DNA from: Bacteroidota bacterium
GTDB lineage: Bacteria > Bacteroidota > Ignavibacteria > UBA10030 > UBA8401
Assembly (NCBI GenBank): GCA_030824295.1
Contig: JAVBYA010000136.1
Span: forward strand, 1-10,047
Reading direction: 5' to 3'
DNA length: 10,047 bases
Part shown: positions 6,560 to 10,047 of the stretch, piece by piece
Layout: each line of letters starts with the position of its first letter
Position numbering within the stretch: position 1 is the first letter of the stretch
Notes under the pieces: generated by a model
Told to the model about the DNA's origin: nothing
Seen by the model: the letters and a program-made list of their open reading frames with translations, nothing else
Databases searched by the model: none
Translations under genes and position numbers: made by a program

Positions 6560-6632
6560 TGCACCTACCTGGACTCGAACCAGGAACCCACTGATTAAGA
6601 GTCAGTTGCTCTACCAATTGAGCCATAGGTGC
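6560..6632 (-). tRNA. tRNA-Lys, anticodon CTT
   Basis: The 73-base minus-strand gene folds into a complete cloverleaf: acceptor GCACCTA/TAGGTGC (7 bp), D-stem GCTC/GAGC with loop AATTGGTA, anticodon stem ACTGA/TCAGT with loop CTCTTAA giving anticodon CTT, a 5-base variable loop, and T-stem CCTGG/CCAGG with loop TTCGAGT. The discriminator base is A. The 3' CCA is not encoded (the discriminator is followed by CAC), so CCA must be added enzymatically. The gene has its own promoter and terminator and decodes AAG codons. Confidence 0.97.
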
Positions 6633-6642
6633 AAAGGGTCTA

Positions 6643-6673
6643 CAAATATAGCAAAATCGATTTGATTTTCAAA
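6643..6673 (-). promoter_or_regulatory. tRNA-Lys promoter, Bacteroidota-type match
   Basis: On the minus strand TTTG (6673-6670), 19 bp, then TATATTTG (6650-6643) fits the described Bacteroidota primary-sigma pattern TTTG / TAnnTTTG at its known spacing. Read as a conventional sigma-70 site it is TTGAAA, 16 bp, TATATT. The -35 region overlaps the stop codon of the upstream gene. Transcription would begin near 6638, a few bases before the mature tRNA 5' end. Confidence 0.75.
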
Positions 6674-7910
6674 ACTGAAATTCCAGCGTGAGGCATAAAT
6701 CTTTGTGTTCCATAAAGACCAGCTGCGTGATAAAGGTATCGCTCGCCTGCAGCCGTAATCCGGCATTCACCACGAACGCATTCCCCCGCTCGTTCCGGTA
6801 CTGCGAATCGAATATGGAGGTCATTTCCAGAACGAAGCCGAGATGATTCCGGAACTGTTCGAAGAACGGGAACGAGGTCACACCGATCCCGGCCTTCCGT
6901 TTATCCGCATAGAACGAGAAGGTCGAATAGTAATATTTCGGCAGCGTGACATTCCCGGCGATGAACAAAGAGTAGCGTGAGCGTTTGAAATCGTATCCGC
7001 TGTCCGCGATCACCGCGACCGACTGCACGGCGCCGATGGCGATGGAGGTCCTGCTGAACTCGCCCACGCGCGGCAGCACCTGCAGTTTCAGATATGCCTC
7101 CTGCCGGTCCACCTTCCGTCCGCGCAGCTGAGCGGACGCACCCAGTTCGAATAATCCGGTATGGACCGCATACAAGGCACTCTTGAGTTCCAGCGGAGAC
7201 AATCCGCCGTTGATCATCAACGAACTCTCTCCATTCGACACTTCACCGTTGCGCAGCGTGATCAGTTTCTCCGGCGGCGCAGCGTCCAGGAACTGGCCGT
7301 AGACCTTGCGGAGCAGTTCCTCTTCCTGTTCCTGCAACCGGCGGCGTTCCTCTTCGATCGTCAGTTTCACTTTGTTCGTCCTCAGCTCTTCCTTCTTCTG
7401 CTCTTCATCCAATTGGTTCAATGCCTTCTGCAGCCGCAGGTCCTCCATCCTCTTCTCTTCCTGCATCTTGTTCCGCAGCCGCATCAGGACGATCTCCCGC
7501 TCGATATGCCATCGGACCAGCGAATCATACTCCGCCGTTCGGTATTGGATGAGTGCGTAGAACGAATGTGCAGCGCTGTCCACGTACCGCTCGGTGATGG
7601 AGATCCCCTTAAGACTGACATCGGAGATGAGCTGCATGGAAATGGTGGTGGCATCGGAGAACTCCTTCCCTTCTTCGGAGACCTCCCGCTGAAAAACACT
7701 CTTCACGTTCACTTCCACATTGCGGGAGAACTCGATGAATGCGCGGGTATCCGCTTCATCCTGAGAAAGGACGGAGACACCGATGCCGGAATAATATCCG
7801 GAGCCGATACTGTTCCGCTGTGTGTGGGTCCACTCCGGTCTTGTCTGAGCCTGAGCAAGTACCGAACTGACGAGTATGACGAAGAAGTGGATCGAAGTGC
7901 TACGTGTCAT
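6669..7910 (-). CDS. Secreted protein with LPP20-like domain, coiled coil and probable C-terminal beta-barrel
   Basis: The 413-residue product has three visible parts. After a signal peptide (residues 1-22, S-S-V-L-A-Q-A-Q, no lipobox cysteine), residues about 26-130 resemble the LPP20 family: P-E-W, then Y-Y-S-G-I-G-V-S, an A-rich E-A-D-T-R-A-F-I-E-F-S helix, I-S-I-T-E-R-Y-V-D and S-F-Y-A-L-I-Q-Y. Residues about 133-205 form a highly charged E/K/R/Q/L coiled coil. From about 240 to the end alternating strands with aromatic girdles (Y-Y-Y-S-T-F-S-F-Y, L-G-F-V-L-E-M) end in L-T-L-E-F-Q-F, a terminal Phe as in outer-membrane barrels. I know no named family with this order. The start at 7910 is the only ATG that gives the signal peptide, yet it has no ribosome binding site and is preceded three bases upstream by the T-run of a terminator. 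It lies downstream of secG on the same strand. The function is unknown; an envelope or outer-membrane role is inferred. Confidence 0.8.
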   Translation of the reverse strand: MTRSTSIHFFVILVSSVLAQAQTRPEWTHTQRNSIGSGYYSGIGVSVLSQDEADTRAFIEFSRNVEVNVKSVFQREVSEEGKEFSDATTISMQLISDVSLKGISITERYVDSAAHSFYALIQYRTAEYDSLVRWHIEREIVLMRLRNKMQEEKRMEDLRLQKALNQLDEEQKKEELRTNKVKLTIEEERRRLQEQEEELLRKVYGQFLDAAPPEKLITLRNGEVSNGESSLMINGGLSPLELKSALYAVHTGLFELGASAQLRGRKVDRQEAYLKLQVLPRVGEFSRTSIAIGAVQSVAVIADSGYDFKRSRYSLFIAGNVTLPKYYYSTFSFYADKRKAGIGVTSFPFFEQFRNHLGFVLEMTSIFDSQYRNERGNAFVVNAGLRLQASDTFITQLVFMEHKDLCLTLEFQF

Positions 7911-7913
7911 AAT

Positions 7914-7947
7914 AAAAAAAGCCCAGGGGAAAATGTCCCGTGGGCTT
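7914..7947 (-). terminator. Intrinsic terminator between secG and the LPP20-like gene
   Basis: On the minus strand the stem AAGCCCA/TGGGCTT (7947-7941 with 7925-7919), extended past one mismatch by GGG/CCC, is followed by a run of T (7920-7914). It lies about 25 bases after the secG stop and ends three bases before the ATG at 7910. Confidence 0.8.
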
Positions 7948-7971
7948 AGATAGACGTTCGACGCTGTGGTG

Positions 7972-8301
7972 TTACGGATTTGTTTGCGGAGCTGACTGCG
8001 TCGGGATCTGCGGCGCGGGGACGGTGGTCGTCTGTCCGCTCTGAATGACGCTTTCCTGGGTCTTCCCTTTTCCCGGCAGGAAGAAGAGATTCACGACCAA
8101 GGCGATGACGATGAACGCCGTAGCAAGATAGGTGGTGGATTTCGACAGGAAATCCGAAGCACGGCGCACACCGAACACGGTGCCGATGTTGCTTCCGCCC
8201 ATACCGGCGGCGAGTCCGCCCCCTTTACTGTTTTGCATCAAAATGACAAGGATCAACAGCACGGCGATGATGATCTCAATGAGAACTAAAGTGAAATACA
8301 T
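7972..8301 (-). CDS. secG: Protein-export membrane protein SecG
   Basis: SecG is the small accessory subunit of the SecYEG translocon in the inner membrane. The 109-residue product has the standard two transmembrane segments (about residues 3-22 and 57-75) joined by the conserved loop L-M-Q-N-S-K-G-G-G-L-A-A-G-M-G-G-S with the following F-G-V-R-R-A-S-D-F-L-S-K-S-T. A polar Q/T/P-rich tail (about 80-109) replaces the shorter tail of E. coli and is common in Bacteroidota relatives. The frame is open to 8388, but the ATG at 8301 is chosen because AGGA stands about six bases upstream and the SecG fold begins there. A predicted promoter lies at 8348-8376. It diverges from the metallophosphoesterase gene. 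Confidence 0.93.
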   Translation of the reverse strand: MYFTLVLIEIIIAVLLILVILMQNSKGGGLAAGMGGSNIGTVFGVRRASDFLSKSTTYLATAFIVIALVVNLFFLPGKGKTQESVIQSGQTTTVPAPQIPTQSAPQTNP

Positions 8302-8347
8302 TGTGTTCCTATTGTTATTGAAGAGTTGAAGTAAATTTCTTGAAAAG

Positions 8348-8376
8348 AAAATAGCAAAAAAGAGCTCAATAATCAA
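8348..8376 (-). promoter_or_regulatory. Predicted secG promoter
   Basis: On the minus strand TTGATT (8376-8371), 17 bp, TATTTT (8353-8348) would start transcription near 8341, giving a leader of about 40 bases before the secG ATG. The match is moderate and the region is AT-rich, so chance similarity is possible. Confidence 0.4.
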
Positions 8377-8388
8377 GATATTGTCCAT

Positions 8389-9612
8389 ATGATGTTCCGA
8401 CTCATCGCCATTCTCATTATACTCACCTTTCAGCTCTTCCTGTATCTTCGGTTACGGAAGTATATATTGGAGAAACAGGGACTTCCCCGCTCCTCCGGCA
8501 GTATAGCGCTCGGGGTCTTCCTCTTCTTCAATGTTCCGGTGCCGATCGTCCTGAGTTATTTTTGGAGTCTCACCCATCTGCCGGCGTGGGCGATGACGAT
8601 CCTGATGCCGCTGTTCATCTGGCATATTGCAACTTTATTCATCGCATTAGCGTTAGGGAGTTTGATGCTCCTTCAGCTGCCGTTCGTTCTTGCATTCAGG
8701 ACGGCGATGCTGCATCCATCCATCAGAACAAAGGTCGACCATATGAAAGAAACCCCTCAATTCAAGAAGTTCAATGCTTCACGCCGTTCCTTCCTTGAGA
8801 AAGGGGTCGTTGGCCTCTCCGCGTATTCGTTCGTCGGTGCAGCAGCCGGTGCCGTATCCACCGGAGATTTCGAGATCACCCGCCGGACGATCACCATACC
8901 CGGACTGCCGGAAGAGTTCAAAGGATTCACCATCGGCATGATGAGCGATATCCACTCCAGTATTTTCATGAACAAGGAAGATATGAGTGCCTATGTGAAG
9001 GAGATGAACGGACTCAACACCGATATGATCGTGGTGACCGGCGATTTCGTGAACAGCAAGACCGAGGAGGTCTATCCGTTCGCCGAAGCATTCTCCGAAC
9101 TGAAGGCCGCTCACGGCGTGTACGGCTGCCTGGGCAATCATGACTATTTCACCAAGAATGTGGACCTGGTCGCAAAGAAAGTTGATGAATGCGGCGTGAA
9201 ACTGCTCCGCAACGATGCAGTGCAGATCCGCAAAGGCGAATCGTTCTTCAATCTTCTCGGTGTGGATGATATCGGACGGAACATGCAGCCGGATGACTAT
9301 TTTAAGAAAGCGCTCGCGTTCGCGAAGAATGACCAGCCGAAGATACTGCTCTGCCACAAACCATATTACTTCCAGCAGGCGAAGGATCTCGGTATCGCAC
9401 TGACGCTGAGCGGACACACCCACGGCGGTCAGATCGTGTTCGGCACCGTGGAGCGGACCCCGATCTCGCTGGCGGCACTGGCATCCAAATATGTCTCCGG
9501 ACATTATATGCTGGGGGATTCCAATCTCTACGTGAACAACGGCATCGGCTATACCGGCATCCCGGTCCGTGTGAATTGCCCGGCAGAACTGACGATCCTC
9601 ACGCTGGCATAG
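8389..9612 (+). CDS. Membrane-anchored calcineurin-like metallophosphoesterase
   Basis: The 407-residue product has a hydrophobic N-terminal region with about three to four predicted transmembrane segments (roughly residues 3-22, 38-60, 68-104), then a twin-arginine-like motif S-R-R-S-F-L-E-K at 131-138 with a following hydrophobic stretch (139-155), then the catalytic domain from about 165. Metal-binding signatures are complete: Asp187-x-His189 in M-S-D-I-H-S, Gly-Asp219, Gly-Asn250-His251-Asp, His323 in L-C-H-K-P and Gly-His343-Thr-His345-Gly-Gly. This arrangement matches the YkuE/YaeI-type group of membrane-associated phosphoesterases, some of which act on lipid-linked substrates such as UDP-diacylglucosamine; the actual substrate is unknown here. 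Two adjacent ATGs begin the frame (8389 and 8392) and neither has a good ribosome binding site. The catalytic domain is predicted to face the periplasm. It diverges from secG across 87 bases. Confidence 0.88.
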   Translation: MMFRLIAILIILTFQLFLYLRLRKYILEKQGLPRSSGSIALGVFLFFNVPVPIVLSYFWSLTHLPAWAMTILMPLFIWHIATLFIALALGSLMLLQLPFVLAFRTAMLHPSIRTKVDHMKETPQFKKFNASRRSFLEKGVVGLSAYSFVGAAAGAVSTGDFEITRRTITIPGLPEEFKGFTIGMMSDIHSSIFMNKEDMSAYVKEMNGLNTDMIVVTGDFVNSKTEEVYPFAEAFSELKAAHGVYGCLGNHDYFTKNVDLVAKKVDECGVKLLRNDAVQIRKGESFFNLLGVDDIGRNMQPDDYFKKALAFAKNDQPKILLCHKPYYFQQAKDLGIALTLSGHTHGGQIVFGTVERTPISLAALASKYVSGHYMLGDSNLYVNNGIGYTGIPVRVNCPAELTILTLA

Positions 9613-9623
9613 CGTTTTTCCCT

Positions 9624-9652
9624 TTGAAATTCGGACGTGTTTTCTCTATATT
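9624..9652 (+). promoter_or_regulatory. Predicted tdk promoter
   Basis: TTGAAA (9624-9629), 17 bp, TATATT (9647-9652) gives a start near 9659 and a leader of about 37 bases. It begins 12 bases after the phosphoesterase stop, so tdk is probably transcribed on its own as well as by any read-through. The -35 is preceded by T, again giving TTTGAAA. Confidence 0.7.
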
Positions 9653-9695
9653 CCTTGCGTAGTTCACAACAGGAATATCACTTTATCACGTCCGT

Positions 9696-10047
9696 ATGGA
9701 AGTCACTCAACAGCAAGCACCGCAGAATATCGGGTGGATCGAGGTCGTCGCCGGCTGCATGTTCAGCGGTAAGACCGAAGAACTCATCCGCCGTCTCCGC
9801 AGGGCGCAGATCGCCCGGCAAAAGGTCCTGATCTTCAAACCCCGCATCGACAACCGGTACTCCTCCAATCAGATCGTTTCCCACAACACGCAGTCGCTCG
9901 AATCCATTGTCATCGACAAAGCCGAAGAGATCCTTGCTCTTGCGAAGGATGCGCAGGTGGTCGGTATCGATGAAGTGCAGTTCTTTGACATGTCCGTCGT
10001 TGGTATCTGCAATAAACTGGCCGATGAAGGAAAGCGCGTGATCGTGG
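9696..10047 (+). CDS. tdk: Thymidine kinase (TK1-like), N-terminal part
   Basis: Thymidine kinase phosphorylates thymidine with ATP in pyrimidine salvage. The 117 codons present (the gene continues past the right edge) show the P-loop G-C-M-F-S-G-K-T at residues 20-27, the R-R-L-R-R-A helix after it, the K-P-R-I-D-N-R-Y segment at 48-55 and the Walker B/catalytic motif I-D-E-V-Q-F-F at 91-97 with Glu93 as the likely catalytic base. The zinc-binding C-terminal part and lasso loop lie outside. The ATG at 9696 is the first in-frame start giving the expected short N-terminus; the nearest AGGA is about 20 bases away, so the ribosome binding site is weak. A good promoter precedes it. Confidence 0.95.
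   Translation, partial: MEVTQQQAPQNIGWIEVVAGCMFSGKTEELIRRLRRAQIARQKVLIFKPRIDNRYSSNQIVSHNTQSLESIVIDKAEEILALAKDAQVVGIDEVQFFDMSVVGICNKLADEGKRVIV

Noticed and set aside
6409..6564. Upstream extension of the 293-residue protein
   Set aside because: It would run through the tRNA-Lys terminator and into the tRNA; the added residues look non-coding.
6560..6632. tRNA-Lys as an integration site of a mobile element
   Set aside because: There is no repeat of the tRNA 3' end, no integrase and no foreign-looking genes on either side within the window.
7161..7949. Rightward open frame antisense to the LPP20-like gene
   Set aside because: It is a low-complexity complement of the coiled-coil region (Leu/Phe/Gln-rich), without a start site or homology.

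Overview
This window looks like a chromosomal segment of a free-living bacterium, probably in the Bacteroidota/Chlorobi/Ignavibacteria/Kapabacteria assemblage. The evidence is a tRNA-Lys promoter matching the Bacteroidota pattern (TTTG, 19 bp, TATATTTG), a Q/T/P-rich SecG tail, and periplasmic/outer-membrane beta-barrel proteins ending in aromatic residues. This placement is an inference from style, not from a marker gene. I see no insertion sequences, phage genes, CRISPR array or other sign of recent transfer. Coding density is high and no gap reaches 300 bases.

Left part (1-3400): a leftward operon and a rightward gene diverge from about 1844-1969. The leftward operon is a TIGR03067-type small protein, then a GlcD-type FAD-linked 2-hydroxyacid oxidase/dehydrogenase, then the start of its probable GlcF-type Fe-S partner, which leaves the window. 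The rightward gene is a beta-eliminating PLP lyase whose three substrate-determining positions are those of tyrosine phenol-lyase, not tryptophanase. The two predicted promoters share an overlapping -35 region. A strong hairpin terminator ends the lyase gene.

Middle (3416-6632): all genes are leftward. Read in transcription order they are tRNA-Lys(CTT) with its own promoter and terminator, an unrecognised 293-residue protein, endonuclease III (nth) joined to it by an ATGA overlap, an HD-domain phosphohydrolase 5 bases later, and a secreted, probably outer-membrane, beta-barrel protein about 100 bases further on.

Right part (6669-10047): leftward secG is followed by a hairpin terminator and, immediately after it, a gene for an unusual secreted protein (LPP20-like domain, long charged coiled coil, probable C-terminal beta-barrel). 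Diverging from secG is a membrane-anchored calcineurin-like metallophosphoesterase with an internal twin-arginine-like motif. After it comes thymidine kinase (tdk), with a clear promoter, cut by the right edge.

Most of the window is housekeeping or recognisable metabolism. I do not see a convincing new multi-gene system. The items most worth following are the LPP20/coiled-coil/barrel protein and the terminator touching its start codon, the unrecognised protein upstream of nth, and the divergent tyrosine phenol-lyase/glcDF regulatory region.
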